From Aestuariirhabdus sp049985285 (lineage in GTDB: Bacteria; Pseudomonadota; Gammaproteobacteria; Pseudomonadales; Aestuariirhabdaceae), in assembly GCF_049985285.1 (NCBI RefSeq), contig NZ_JBNIEU010000004.1:279749-343748 (forward strand): a stretch of DNA of 64,000 bases. Reading direction: 5' to 3'. The translations under genes and the position numbers were made by a program. Shown here one piece after another: positions 1 through 8,726 of the stretch. Positions within the stretch are counted from its first letter, which is position 1. Every line of letters starts with the position of its first letter. A model generated the notes under the pieces. It made no database searches. It worked only from the letters and a program-made list of their open reading frames with translations, and was not told the DNA's origin.

Positions 1-368
1 TTGAGAAAGGTGAAGCTGGTATCAAATGCGATCTTGTTTTGGGTGAACTCTGCAATCTCCCGCTGCGTATCAACGGTATTGCCATCAATAGAGGGCTGGC
101 TAGGGACGCGATACTGCAATTGGGTCTGCGCGGTCTCATCAATAAAGCCGGAAACGTGCTGGGAGTGAGTCCGTTCCAAGCCTTGCTGCCCCTGACGTTC
201 CACGGCTGACACCTGCTGCTTCATCACGGTGGAAAAATCCACATCACGCGCCTTGAAGCCAGGAGTGTCTGCGTTGGCAAGATTGTTGGCGAGTATCTCA
301 GCGCGTTGCGCACGAAACTGCAGTGCTGCTGGGTGGATGCCTAGGGCATTGTCAAAACTGATCGCCAT
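1..368 (-). CDS. flgB: Flagellar basal-body rod protein FlgB (3' end outside window)
   Basis: FlgB is a proximal-rod protein of the flagellar basal body, exported by the flagellar type III apparatus. Reading leftward from the ATG at 366-368, the protein begins MAISFDNALGIHPAALQFRA and contains the rod/hook family motif NNLANADTPGFKARD near residue 30, which is diagnostic of the FlgB/FlgC family. About 122 residues are visible and the family is about 130-140 long, so only the last few codons are missing. flgC and the rest of a flgBCDE-type operon would be expected beyond base 1. A sigma-54 type promoter lies about 40 bases upstream of the start. Confidence 0.93.
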   Translation of the reverse strand, partial: MAISFDNALGIHPAALQFRAQRAEILANNLANADTPGFKARDVDFSTVMKQQVSAVERQGQQGLERTHSQHVSGFIDETAQTQLQYRVPSQPSIDGNTVDTQREIAEFTQNKIAFDTSFTFL

Positions 369-409
369 GGTTTGCCTCGTACTGAATAGGTTGTCTTCAG
401 AACTGTAAT

Positions 410-425
410 AGCAAAGCACATGCCA
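410..425 (-). promoter_or_regulatory. Sigma-54 (RpoN) promoter of flgB
   Basis: The minus strand reads TGGCATGTGCTTTGCT. This matches the sigma-54 consensus TGGCACG-N4-TTGCW except for one base, with the GG and GC elements correctly spaced. It sits about 40 bases before flgB. In pseudomonads the flgB operon is RpoN-dependent (known), which fits. Confidence 0.8.
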
Positions 426-505
426 CAATTATTTATCTTTATTTTTCAATAGGTTATAAATAAAACAACCGAACAAAAAGAGAAAGCGGCAAGCATTCAC
501 CGGCT

Positions 506-542
506 AAGCGGCAAACCAAAAGAGGTTCTTTGCCGCTTTTTT
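506..542. terminator. Hairpin between cheR and flgB, probable terminator
   Basis: A perfect 10-bp inverted repeat (AAGCGGCAAA / TTTGCCGCTT) has a 13-base loop. The six-T run follows the arm on the plus strand, while transcripts from cheR approach on the minus strand, where the trailing T tract is weak. It probably separates cheR from the flgB promoter. Its orientation is imperfect for that role. Confidence 0.5.
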
Positions 543-655
543 AGTGCATAGGGTCAGGGGGGGTGACAGCTCAGGGGGAAAACGTACCGGGATCGGCGCA
601 GAGGAGGATTGGGGTAAAAGGTTTGAGCGCGATCATTCGCACTCAAAAGTGGCGA

Positions 656-1516
656 CTACTTGGCGATGTACATAATACCGGGACGGCACTGCACCATTTC
701 ATAAAGGTGTGAAAGCCCGTTCAACGCTTCCGACGCACCCAGAAAAAGATACCCACCCGGCTTAAGGGTTGCGTGGATTCGAGTGAGGATATCCCGTTTG
801 AAATCCGCAGAAAAATAGATCAGCACGTTGCGGCAGAACACGATATCGAATTTGCCGAGGGTGACGTAGCTATCCTGCAGGTTAATCGCTCTGAAATCGA
901 TTCGCTGTTTAATGTTGGGTTTTACCTGCCAACGTCGCCCTTCCAGCGGGATAAAGTGCTTTTCCAAACGCTCGTCAGAGAGCCCGCGACCCAACGCCAG
1001 CGAGTCGTACTCCCCGAGTTTGGCTTCGCCCAGCACCTTGCTGGAAAGGTCCGTAGCGACGATCTGCACCCCACCTCGTAATTGGCCAAGGTTGGTGCGT
1101 TCAAACTCATCGATGATAATACTTTGCGAATAGGGCTCCTGGCCCGAGGAGCAGGCGGCAGACCAGATCCGCAGCCGTTGCCCTGGAAAACGCTTGGCGA
1201 GGTCGGGGAGAATGGTCTTTTTCAGCACTTCGAAAGGATAATTATCACGAAACCACAGGGTTTCGTTGGTTGTCATCGCGTCAACTACCTCGCCTTTCAG
1301 GGGGCCTCGCGGCTGGGCGTTGACTCGTTTAACCAGTTCGCTAAGGGATCCGATCTCATGATTGGCAAGGATTTTCCGCAGCCGACTTTTAACCAGATAC
1401 TCCTTGTTTTTTCCCAAAACAATGCCACAGGCTTTTTCGAGAAATTCACTAAAAACCTCGAAATCTCCAGCCGGTGACGCACTGGCTCTGCCCTGGGTTA
1501 GTCCGATATCGGCCAA
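656..1516 (-). CDS. cheR: Chemotaxis protein methyltransferase CheR
   Basis: CheR transfers methyl groups from S-adenosylmethionine to glutamates on chemoreceptors during adaptation. The 286-residue protein has the N-terminal CheR helical domain (about 15-80), the conserved TTNETLWFRD segment (about 82-91), the SAM-binding loop WSAACSSGQEPYS (about 118-130) and the C-terminal FDIVFCRNVLIYF motif. Length is normal. The start is a TTG at 1514-1516 with a good AAAGGAG ribosome site about 8 bases before it. It lies directly downstream of cheV on the same strand, so the two are probably co-transcribed. Confidence 0.95.
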   Translation of the reverse strand: MADIGLTQGRASASPAGDFEVFSEFLEKACGIVLGKNKEYLVKSRLRKILANHEIGSLSELVKRVNAQPRGPLKGEVVDAMTTNETLWFRDNYPFEVLKKTILPDLAKRFPGQRLRIWSAACSSGQEPYSQSIIIDEFERTNLGQLRGGVQIVATDLSSKVLGEAKLGEYDSLALGRGLSDERLEKHFIPLEGRRWQVKPNIKQRIDFRAINLQDSYVTLGKFDIVFCRNVLIYFSADFKRDILTRIHATLKPGGYLFLGASEALNGLSHLYEMVQCRPGIMYIAK

Positions 1517-1547
1517 CGTATTACTCCTTTAATAAACCCATCAGGCT

Positions 1548-2477
1548 CTATTTGGTTTCAATCTGAAAGCGCTTGATAACACTGCCGGCAAGATCGTCGG
1601 GATTAAACTTGGCGATAAAGTCGTTAGCTCCCACCTTTTCTACCATCGCTTTATTAAATACCCCGCTCAAAGAGGTGTGAAGAACGATATAGAGGCTGGC
1701 CAGGCGCGGATCTGACCTCACTTCGGTGGTGAGAGTGTACCCATCCATTTCGGGCATCTCAATATCCGAAATCATCATCAACAGGTGCTGGCCAATGTCA
1801 TCCCCCCCGTCGACTAACTCCTTCAGGTAATCGAGAGCTTCACGACCATCGTTCTTAAGGACAACTTCAACACCAATATTCTCCAGGCACCGCTGAACCT
1901 GCTTGCGGGCTACCGAAGAATCGTCGGCAACCAACACCTTTTGGGCCAGCGCATGGGTGGTCACCTCATCGGTAATTATGCCCTCGGTTACAGCTTCACT
2001 CTGAGGGGCGACTTCGGCAAGAATCTTCTCTACATCGATAATCTCAACCAACTGATCATCGACTTTGGTTACCGCGGTCAGATAATGATCCCGCCCTGTT
2101 CCCTTCGGTGGTGGATGGATCTCTCCCCAGTTCATATTTACGATACGATCGACCATCTGTACCAGAAAGCCCTGCACCTTCATATTGTACTCGGTGATGA
2201 TAACGAAAGAGTTGGCTACATCATCCAGCGGCCCTCGACCCGTCGCCATATTCATATCGATTATCGGTATGGTACCGCCGCGGATATTGGCAACCCCTCG
2301 CACAACCGGGCTGCTTTTGGGCATCATGGTTAGCTGTGGGCACTGCAGCACCTCCTTAACCTTGAACACATTGATACCATAAAGCTGCTTACCCTTAAGC
2401 CGAAACAACAGCAACTCTAGCCGGTTTTCACCAACCAGCTGGGTTCGCTTGTTGACACTATCTAACACTCCTGCCAT
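1548..2477 (-). CDS. cheV: Chemotaxis protein CheV (CheW-REC)
   Basis: CheV couples chemoreceptors to CheA and has a phosphorylatable receiver. The 309-residue protein has an N-terminal CheW-like domain (about 20-165; motifs VKEVLQCPQLTMMP and RGGTIPIIDMN) and a C-terminal response-regulator domain (about 180-305). The predicted phospho-acceptor aspartate is in ISDIEMPEMDG, and the lysine of the switch region is in FIAKFNPDD. cheV followed by cheR next to flgA and flgB is the common arrangement in pseudomonad-type flagellar loci. The start ATG has a GGAG site upstream. Confidence 0.95.
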   Translation of the reverse strand: MAGVLDSVNKRTQLVGENRLELLLFRLKGKQLYGINVFKVKEVLQCPQLTMMPKSSPVVRGVANIRGGTIPIIDMNMATGRGPLDDVANSFVIITEYNMKVQGFLVQMVDRIVNMNWGEIHPPPKGTGRDHYLTAVTKVDDQLVEIIDVEKILAEVAPQSEAVTEGIITDEVTTHALAQKVLVADDSSVARKQVQRCLENIGVEVVLKNDGREALDYLKELVDGGDDIGQHLLMMISDIEMPEMDGYTLTTEVRSDPRLASLYIVLHTSLSGVFNKAMVEKVGANDFIAKFNPDDLAGSVIKRFQIETK

Positions 2478-2561
2478 GGATTATCTCCGATATTCAATGG
2501 GTAGACCCGCCTGCACCCTTCACTTACGGATTCAACAACAGATCGCTTACCTGTAAATAGA

Positions 2562-2747
2562 CTATAGCTGCTCGCGAAGCCACTTAACAACTTCATCCGG
2601 GTGTGGATTACACCAGCACAACTCCCCCACAGGAAGGGAGTATAGAGACATTTTATCGGCATCAAATTTGCTAGCTTTAACAACAAGTCCTAAAAGCGCC
2701 AACTTTTCGACAACCTCAAGACAAACCCGGCGCTCCAAATCTGACAT
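2562..2747 (-). CDS. Possible small protein divergent from flgA
   Basis: A leftward reading frame of about 61 residues (MSDLERRVCLEVVEKLALLG...) starts 14 bases from the flgA start on the other strand. Its alternation of charged and hydrophobic residues, ending HPDEVVKWLREQL, looks protein-like rather than random. I do not recognise it, and the ribosome site is weak. It would overlap the flgA promoter region. An in-frame GTG at 2756 is an alternative start. Confidence 0.35.
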   Translation of the reverse strand: MSDLERRVCLEVVEKLALLGLVVKASKFDADKMSLYSLPVGELCWCNPHPDEVVKWLREQL

Positions 2748-2760
2748 TACAGGCACTACT

Positions 2761-3492
2761 ATGACCTACAAAACACTCTCCTTACTGGCATTGATCGGGA
2801 CGACTCTACTCGCACCGGTAGCCCAAGGTCAGGGAAAAGGCCCAGGCGCGAGTGCATTGCCTGATATACAGAAAATGGTCAAAAACTACCTGTTGGAGCA
2901 AGCCACCCTGCGCCAAACGGGAGACTCGCTCAGCCGCATTGAAGTCGAGGTCAATCAATTGGACCCACGACTCAAACTCCCCTCCTGTTCAGTTCCCGCC
3001 ACCGTTATTGAAGACACCCGCCACCACAGGGCTGGGCGCCAAACCGTGCGGGTCGAATGTCGCGGCGATCACCCCTGGGGTATCTATGTAGGGGCGACGA
3101 TCAAGGTTTACCGTCAGGTCATCACCGCCAACCGCCTGATCAATAAGAGAGAAGAGCTCTTTCCGGAGTACGTAACGCTCGAAGAGCATAATGTTGCAAC
3201 CCTCAGGGGGGGCTACTTTACAACACTGGACAGCATCACTCATATGCAGGCCAAGCGGTCAATACGCCCAGGGCAACCGCTCTCACCATCGCTACTGAAA
3301 GCCCAAGAGGTCGTGCAGAAGGGGGAAGTTGTGACCATCACCGCTACCGGCAACGGCTTATCCGTCAAGATGATGGGAACCGCGTTATCCGACGGAAAGA
3401 TCAACCAGCAGATTCGGGTAAAGAATAACAGTTCCGACAAGATCATTCAGGCAACGGTCAAGGGCCCCAAACAGGTTGAAATCAAAATTTAG
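2761..3492 (+). CDS. flgA: Flagellar P-ring assembly chaperone FlgA
   Basis: FlgA is a periplasmic chaperone for P-ring (FlgI) assembly. The 243-residue protein starts at the ATG at 2761 because this gives a clean Sec signal peptide (MTYKTLSLLALIGTTLLAPV, cleavage near AQG); a longer in-frame start would bury it. The C-terminal half is the SAF/FlgA domain, ending in the conserved KMMGTALSDGKINQQIRVKN-type segment. It is divergent from cheV and upstream of flgM, as in other gammaproteobacteria. Confidence 0.92.
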   Translation: MTYKTLSLLALIGTTLLAPVAQGQGKGPGASALPDIQKMVKNYLLEQATLRQTGDSLSRIEVEVNQLDPRLKLPSCSVPATVIEDTRHHRAGRQTVRVECRGDHPWGIYVGATIKVYRQVITANRLINKREELFPEYVTLEEHNVATLRGGYFTTLDSITHMQAKRSIRPGQPLSPSLLKAQEVVQKGEVVTITATGNGLSVKMMGTALSDGKINQQIRVKNNSSDKIIQATVKGPKQVEIKI

Positions 3493-3592
3493 CCACAGCC
3501 CCGGTAACAGGTGCTAAGATACTGTTTATTAAGGTTTCTTACGTCTCGCTCAAGACAATATAATGGACGGGACAAATTTATTAAAAAAATGT

Positions 3593-3619
3593 TAAAGTTT
3601 CTTCCAGCGCTGCCGTTAA
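3593..3619 (+). promoter_or_regulatory. Sigma-28 (FliA) promoter of flgM
   Basis: TAAAGTTT, an 11-base spacer, then GCCGTTAA. This matches the FliA consensus (TAAAGTTT-N11-GCCGATAA) at all but one position. It lies 40 bases before flgM. FliA-driven flgM expression is the known feedback loop for the anti-sigma factor. Confidence 0.88.
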
Positions 3620-3658
3620 CCGGTTTGACGGTAATTAAAATGTTCTGAGGATGCCACA

Positions 3659-3988
3659 ATGGCTATCAACATAAATAACAATCTGCTGAATCCTGCAGGT
3701 GCGCGTACTAACGAAACTCGTGACCGCCAGAGCGGTACTGTTGGCGCAGGCCAGGAGGGACAAAATAGTGTCTCTCAACCCGCAGCGAGCCGTACTGACT
3801 CGGTTAACCTGAGCGCCGAAGGCAAAAGCCTGCGTCAGGTCGAGGAGAAGTTATCTGCCCAACCCGATATCGATCAGGATAGGGTTGCTAGTATTAAGCA
3901 GGCGCTCGAAGATGGCTCTTACCAGATAGACGCCCGTAAACTCGCTGACAACCTCTTTTCCATGGAGACTCAGCTCAACAAACTCTGA
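3659..3988 (+). CDS. flgM: Anti-sigma-28 factor FlgM
   Basis: FlgM binds and holds FliA inactive until the hook is complete, and is then exported. The 109-residue protein has a low-complexity, probably disordered N-terminal half and the conserved FliA-binding C-terminal region (about 60-109; DRVASIKQALEDGSYQID followed by ARKLADNLF). Length is typical. A sigma-28 promoter lies directly upstream, and flgN follows 10 bases after the stop. Confidence 0.93.
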   Translation: MAININNNLLNPAGARTNETRDRQSGTVGAGQEGQNSVSQPAASRTDSVNLSAEGKSLRQVEEKLSAQPDIDQDRVASIKQALEDGSYQIDARKLADNLFSMETQLNKL

Positions 3989-3998
3989 CGGAGATGCT

Positions 3999-4478
3999 AT
4001 GCCGCAGCGCGCCATCCTCAATCTTTCCCTCCAAGATAGTAAAACCGTCACTACCCTTCACGACATTCTGCTAAAAGAGCGTACAGCGCTGGAAAAGCGC
4101 GACGCCGAAGCCCTCGAATCGCTACTGGGTGAAAAACAAACCTACATCGATCAACTCAACGCCAACGCCCAGCGACGCAGCGAGCTGTTGACAGAGCTTG
4201 GTTTTGAACACAACCGGAAAGGAATGTCCCAATACATCGCCACGCTTCCCATAGAAGATCAGGAGGAGCTTAGTACGCGGTGGCAGGAGCTGGAAAGCAC
4301 CCTGGAGAAATGCAAGGAGCTAAACCTTGTCAACGCCAAGGTATTGCAGCACACCCGAGCAGCAGTCGACAGACTTCTCACCATCTATAGAGGTTCTGCA
4401 GTAAAATCTGTTAGCCTGTACGGAGAAGACGGGGCCGCTACCCGGGGCAACGAACACCGCAGTATCACCAAGGCTTGA
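3999..4478 (+). CDS. flgN: Flagellar export chaperone FlgN
   Basis: FlgN is the cytoplasmic chaperone for the hook-filament junction proteins FlgK and FlgL. The 159-residue protein is almost wholly helical, with the family pattern LHDILLKERTALEKRDAEAL near the N-terminus and a GMSQYIATLP-type middle segment. Its position directly after flgM is the standard flgMN pair, and the pilZ gene follows. Confidence 0.9.
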   Translation: MPQRAILNLSLQDSKTVTTLHDILLKERTALEKRDAEALESLLGEKQTYIDQLNANAQRRSELLTELGFEHNRKGMSQYIATLPIEDQEELSTRWQELESTLEKCKELNLVNAKVLQHTRAAVDRLLTIYRGSAVKSVSLYGEDGAATRGNEHRSITKA

Positions 4479-4529
4479 TTACCTCTACCAATAGGGCTCG
4501 GTAGGGTTGCATAAGGTTTGCACTCGATT

Positions 4530-5258
4530 ATGGATTCCAAAGACAATTTTCGCCTGCTTACCAATCCTCGTGAGATCGGTAGTTACCTGATAGCTTCCTG
4601 TGAGCGTAAAGAGGCGGTCACCCTGTACTTCCCTGCCCAGGAGCAGGGATATCGCTCCCTGTTCATTGCTATCGATACTGATCAGGGTGAGATCGAACTG
4701 GACTCCATGGCCCCCACACCTGGCGATCAATTGATCCGTGACCAACAGCGCTTCCACGTGATCGGAAGCGTATCCGGCGTACAACTACGATTTGACGACA
4801 ACGTCCTGGACCGGCTAACCCTGGATCAACAGGGTAACGCAGGATACCGAATCAAATTTCCGGCCAAAGCGCGATACATGCAACGCAGGGACGCCTTTCG
4901 AGCACGCATCCAACAATCGGTCCATGTGAAAGTTGTCCTGGAGGATGACGAATTACCACACCCGATCATGGCCCGCCTGGTCGACATCTCGGCCACCGGT
5001 TGTCGTGTTTTGGTGAAACAGGCCAACCTCAAGGGCACTGAGCTAAATAGTGGAGCCGGGTTTAGCTCACTGAGGTTTCAGATTCCCGGTAGTATGGAGG
5101 TAGATACCACCGTACTGGTGCGTAACATTTTGGTACGCGAGGAGTTGCAAGATGTGCAGATTGGCTTCGAGTATTGCAATTTAAGCGGCATCAACGAACG
5201 CTATATCGATCGTTTCGTTAATCAACTGCAGCGCGACTCCCGCCACGCCACCGACTAA
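4530..5258 (+). CDS. PilZ-domain flagellar brake protein (YcgR-like)
   Basis: YcgR-type proteins bind cyclic di-GMP and slow or bias the flagellar motor. The 242-residue protein has an N-terminal YcgR domain (about 1-105) and a C-terminal PilZ domain. The c-di-GMP-binding residues are visible as QRRDAFRARIQ (RxxxR) followed by DISATGCRV (DxSxxG). I chose the ATG at 4530; a TTG at 4518 is also in frame but has no room for a ribosome site. It sits at the end of flgM-flgN, as in Pseudomonas, supporting a motility role. Confidence 0.88.
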   Translation: MDSKDNFRLLTNPREIGSYLIASCERKEAVTLYFPAQEQGYRSLFIAIDTDQGEIELDSMAPTPGDQLIRDQQRFHVIGSVSGVQLRFDDNVLDRLTLDQQGNAGYRIKFPAKARYMQRRDAFRARIQQSVHVKVVLEDDELPHPIMARLVDISATGCRVLVKQANLKGTELNSGAGFSSLRFQIPGSMEVDTTVLVRNILVREELQDVQIGFEYCNLSGINERYIDRFVNQLQRDSRHATD

Positions 5259-5324
5259 TTCAGCCCTCCCCACAAGCATCCTTTATCTACTTACAACACT
5301 AAAAACAAACACTGACTAACAGCC

Positions 5325-5939
5325 TTAGAGAGAAAGGTCTCTCTTCCAGCGCATGACATCTTGCGGGCGATCGACATCCCACAGCGTATCGAGTTCCACC
5401 CAGGGCATAGCCAGCGCCTGCAGTCGTTCCCGGCTTTGCTGCATTACCCTCTCGCTGCCCCAATCGATATTCCGAAACAGTGCCGGGGTATTCTCACGCA
5501 GTCCCAGCAGCACATAACCGCCATCCTCCGCCGGCCCAAACACCACTGGTGCCTGCTGCTCAAGGGCTATAAATGCCGACTCAATATACGCAGGAGTGAG
5601 TACCGGGCAATCACTGCCCACCACCACGACAGTTTCGTACGACTTCAGGGCACAAGCAATAGCGGCTTCCATTCGCTCTCCCAGCCCACCATCAACCTGC
5701 AGGTGGCGCGACCACCCGCTAAATACCGGCGCTGAAAATGCCGAGTGACCCTCATCAAACCCCATCCAAAGCTGGAGCTGAACGCCACTGCACCGGGTTA
5801 GCGTCATCGCCGTATCGCTTAACAGCCGACGGTGAATATCTGTTGCAACCCCTGCACCTAACTGGGAAATCAAACGTGTTTTAACTTGCCCCCGAACCGG
5901 AGGCTTGGCAAACAACAATAGGGCCCGGGTACTGCTCAC
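5325..5939 (-). CDS. TIGR04282/DUF2064-type glycosyltransferase-like protein
   Basis: A 204-residue protein of the nucleotide-sugar transferase fold. Visible motifs are the N-terminal FAKPPVRGQVKTRL (nucleotide-binding loop), the VVVVGSDCPVLTP segment (about 105-117) and PAEDGGYVLLGL. The family is annotated as associated with arsenosugar biosynthesis, but that association comes from gene neighbourhoods in other genomes and no ArsM-like methyltransferase is seen here. Its partner (TIGR04283 type) is immediately upstream on the same strand. The specific reaction is unknown. Confidence 0.8.
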   Translation of the reverse strand: MSSTRALLLFAKPPVRGQVKTRLISQLGAGVATDIHRRLLSDTAMTLTRCSGVQLQLWMGFDEGHSAFSAPVFSGWSRHLQVDGGLGERMEAAIACALKSYETVVVVGSDCPVLTPAYIESAFIALEQQAPVVFGPAEDGGYVLLGLRENTPALFRNIDWGSERVMQQSRERLQALAMPWVELDTLWDVDRPQDVMRWKRDLSL

Positions 5940-5948
5940 TTGAACCTC

Positions 5949-6626
5949 TTAATCATGATTACGGTATTGGCGCGCAATAGAGCGAGGTGAAACGCCTAAA
6001 AAGTAAAGCAATCTCAACTTCCACATCAGCACAATCGTTTTAAACACGCCATGAGATTCCCATCGACGACTGGAGGTTATCAGGGGAATACCGATACAGA
6101 CCGGGGCAACGACTCTTTTCAGTCGCTTGCTCAGTTCGATATCTTCCATCAATGGAATATCGGCAAAGCCGCCAACTGCCTCAAACAGAGTTCGACGGAC
6201 AAATATCGCCTGATCACCGGTGGCGACACCGCTCCAGCGCGAGCGATGATTAATAAACCAGGCAATTACAGGGAATAACCAGTGCCGCCCGCTCAGCCGC
6301 AGATCGAACCGCCCCCAGTCTCCCCTGGAGCAGGCTTCGGTTAATAAGCTTTCGGCAGCCGCCGGCAAGCAGGTATCGGCGTGCAAAAACAGTAACAACT
6401 CGCCTTTTGCCTTACTGGCCCCAACCATCATCTGGCGCGCCCTGCCGGTATCACTTCGATGAATACTGTCGACCCAAGGGGTGGCAAGCGGTATGGTTTG
6501 ATCCTTACTGCCACCATCAACCAGAATAACTTCGTGCCCCAACTTTCGCATCGCTTGCAACCTTTTCAGGCTTTCTACAATGGAAGGTGCCTCGTTTAGC
6601 ACAGGAACAATAATCGAAATTTGCAT
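5949..6626 (-). CDS. TIGR04283-type family 2 glycosyltransferase
   Basis: A 225-residue GT-A fold glycosyltransferase. The start ATG at 6624-6626 gives the classic N-terminus MQISIIVPVLNEAPSIVESL. The nucleotide-binding VILVDGGSKDQT and the metal-binding LFLHADTCLP (DxD-like) are present, as is the family segment LMEDIELSKRLKR. A C-terminal hydrophobic stretch may associate it with the membrane. It pairs with the TIGR04282-type gene nine bases downstream. Function beyond sugar transfer is unknown. Confidence 0.82.
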   Translation of the reverse strand: MQISIIVPVLNEAPSIVESLKRLQAMRKLGHEVILVDGGSKDQTIPLATPWVDSIHRSDTGRARQMMVGASKAKGELLLFLHADTCLPAAAESLLTEACSRGDWGRFDLRLSGRHWLFPVIAWFINHRSRWSGVATGDQAIFVRRTLFEAVGGFADIPLMEDIELSKRLKRVVAPVCIGIPLITSSRRWESHGVFKTIVLMWKLRLLYFLGVSPRSIARQYRNHD

Positions 6627-6705
6627 GACAGCAGCAGTGACTCCGTTTCCGTGCCCGCACAACGATCAAGCTCGGTAACAGACACGATGGAGATAGGGGA
6701 AAGAG

Positions 6706-6781
6706 TGGCGCTCCCACAGGGACTCGAACCCCGATCGATCGCTTAGGAGGCGACTGTTCTATCCGGTTGAACTATAGGAGC
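6706..6781 (-). tRNA. tRNA-Arg (anticodon CCT)
   Basis: The minus strand folds as a full cloverleaf: acceptor GCTCCTA/TGGGAGC, D arm GTTC...GAAC, anticodon stem GTCGC/GCGAT with loop CTCCTAA (anticodon CCT), four-base variable loop, T arm CGGGG/CCCTG with loop TTCGAGT, discriminator G and an encoded CCA. It is 76 bases including CCA and reads AGG codons. Confidence 0.95.
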
Positions 6782-6791
6782 GAAGTTGGCA

Positions 6792-6819
6792 ATCTTACAG
6801 AATCAGCAGGCTTTTGCAA
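6792..6819 (-). promoter_or_regulatory. Sigma-70 promoter of tRNA-Arg
   Basis: On the minus strand TTGCAA (-35) and TAAGAT (-10) are separated by 16 bases. The -10 ends 10 bases before the tRNA, so the leader is only a few bases. Confidence 0.65.
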
Positions 6820-6893
6820 TGCCGCAGGCCCCCTATAAAAGGCGATCTTCAGGGTTGCCGCACACACCGACTTTACGGTCACGAGAGATATAG

Positions 6894-7784
6894 ATGGACT
6901 CACATCATCGCATTCGACTGTTTGCCTACGCCGGATTAATCATTGCTGCACTATCCTGGGCGGGCAATGCGTTAGTAGGAAAGTATACCGCTGGGTCCAT
7001 CCCTCCCATGGCACTCTCCATGGGACGCTGGAGCCTGGCCTTTCTTGTGCTACTTCCCATTGCCGGAGCGCAGTTGTGGCGCCACCGCTCTATCGTTCGC
7101 GAGCACTACTGGAGACTACAAATTCTCGCGGTGCTCAGCATCACCTGCTACAACAGTTTTTTGTACATCGCGGTGCAAAAATCTACCGCGATTAATATCA
7201 CCCTGATCACCACAGCGATGCCGATCGCAGCCATCATCTTCGCCTTTTGGGTATTGGGAGAACGTCCTCGTATTAAACAGGTGTCCGGGGTACTGCTCTC
7301 GCTCGTGGGACTAATGATCCTGATTAGCGAAGCACAGTGGCAACGGCTGGCTGGGCTTGAGTTTCGTCAGGGTGACCTGGTGATGACCCTGGCCACTGTA
7401 TGCTGGGCACTGTACTCTATTTTGCTGAAGAAATTTTCCCCTCCACTGCCACCCGCAACGTTGCTGTTAACGCTCATTATATTGGGCGCCCCGGTCATTG
7501 CTCCCTTTTACTACTGGGAATCGCTGACCAGCGCCTACTCTCCATCCCTCGATGACTTGTGGGTATTTGCCTACGTCGCCGCCCTGCCTTCTATCGTCGC
7601 CTACCTGTGCTGGAACAACGGGGTCAAGGTTTTGGGTTCTACCGTGCCGACGCTGTTTAGCTACCTGATCCCGATCTTTACCATTTTATTAGCGATTCCA
7701 TTGCTCGGAGAACAGCTGTTCATTTTCCATGCCGTTGGCGGCCTGCTGACCTTCGCCGGACTTTACCTCTCGACCCGCTCCTGA
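6894..7784 (+). CDS. DMT superfamily (EamA) transporter
   Basis: A 296-residue inner-membrane protein with ten predicted transmembrane helices in two EamA repeats (about 10-140 and 155-292). Typical family features are LIIAALSWAGNALVGKY in helix 1, the LLSLVGLMILI helix ending the first repeat, and GEQL...GGLLTFAGLYL at the C-terminus. DMT proteins export metabolites or amino acids, but the substrate cannot be read from sequence. Its last codons overlap the convergent M23 peptidase gene by 22 bases. Confidence 0.88.
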   Translation: MDSHHRIRLFAYAGLIIAALSWAGNALVGKYTAGSIPPMALSMGRWSLAFLVLLPIAGAQLWRHRSIVREHYWRLQILAVLSITCYNSFLYIAVQKSTAINITLITTAMPIAAIIFAFWVLGERPRIKQVSGVLLSLVGLMILISEAQWQRLAGLEFRQGDLVMTLATVCWALYSILLKKFSPPLPPATLLLTLIILGAPVIAPFYYWESLTSAYSPSLDDLWVFAYVAALPSIVAYLCWNNGVKVLGSTVPTLFSYLIPIFTILLAIPLLGEQLFIFHAVGGLLTFAGLYLSTRS

Positions 7785-8605
7785 GCGATCGCCTCGGACA
7801 TCGGAGGAACCAGCAAGGTCGGATCAATGCGCCTCTCAAACCAGTTCATACGCCAGTCCAGATGCGGACCGGTAACGCGCCCGGTGGCACCTACTTCCGC
7901 CACCGGCTGACCCTGTTTTACCCACTCCCCCGGCTTCACCAGCAACCGGCTCAGATGCAAAAAACTGGAGGAAACTCCATGGCCATGATCCATGATGAGA
8001 GTCCCACCCGAAAAAAACAGGTTGGGTTCGGCAAAGGTCACCAGGGCATCCGCTGGAGCTACGACCACCGTGCCGACAGGGGCCGCCACATCAACACCAT
8101 AATGGGGGCGTCGAGGCTCTCCATTATAAAAACGCTGGCTGCCATAGACACCCGATATCCGCCCCGTTAGCGGCCAAATAAAGGGTTGGGTAAAAAACAA
8201 CTCTGGCAGATCCTTTTTTCGTGCCGAGCGAACCCTGGAATTTTCTGCTCGGATGCGTATCAGGTCATCTTCGTTCGGCTGCATGATGCGTTTTGCGATG
8301 CCTTCTATACGCTGAATACGATACTCCCTGGGAGCAATCTCAAGAGTACGGGCTTGCTCGCGCCCATCCGGTAACACCACCCGGTAGGACTGCTCTAGCG
8401 CCGAGTCACGGTCAAAGCCGATCACAAAGGTTCCATCATCCGCGACCTGTAGTCGCCGCTTGCCGACCCACACCTGGTTGGCGGCGTCGGTGCTCCCGAT
8501 ATAGAGGCCGCCCTGAATCAATGATGGGGGTTCATTAGCCGTAGCACTCCCCCAGCTGCCAGTCATAAGAAACAAAAACAAAATACCTAACCGCAACAGA
8601 CCCAT
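7763..8605 (-). CDS. M23 family murein endopeptidase (LytM-type)
   Basis: A 280-residue periplasmic protein with a signal peptide (cleavage near SATA-NEPP), a beta-rich N-terminal domain (about 25-140) and a C-terminal M23 domain (about 145-265). The zinc ligands appear in PHYGVDVAAPVG (HxxxD) and in IMDHGHGVSS (HxH), so the catalytic site looks intact. Such enzymes cleave peptidoglycan cross-links or activate amidases. It is a single gene converging on the DMT transporter. Confidence 0.9.
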   Translation of the reverse strand: MGLLRLGILFLFLMTGSWGSATANEPPSLIQGGLYIGSTDAANQVWVGKRRLQVADDGTFVIGFDRDSALEQSYRVVLPDGREQARTLEIAPREYRIQRIEGIAKRIMQPNEDDLIRIRAENSRVRSARKKDLPELFFTQPFIWPLTGRISGVYGSQRFYNGEPRRPHYGVDVAAPVGTVVVAPADALVTFAEPNLFFSGGTLIMDHGHGVSSSFLHLSRLLVKPGEWVKQGQPVAEVGATGRVTGPHLDWRMNWFERRIDPTLLVPPMSEAIAQERVER

Positions 8606-8726
8606 AACTCATCCACTTATTAATGCTCAACGCGAGTCATTTCTACACTATATTAAAGCAAGCAGCAAAGTCCCTGTGACTTCACGCAACCGAGAATCGT
8701 CTCCCCATGCCCTGTGAATCGCATTA

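Noticed and set aside
5325..6626. Arsenosugar biosynthesis as support for arsenic metabolism
   Set aside because: The two glycosyltransferase-family names derive from gene neighbourhoods elsewhere. No ArsM or radical SAM arsenosugar gene is beside them, and they lie 11 kb from the redox cluster.
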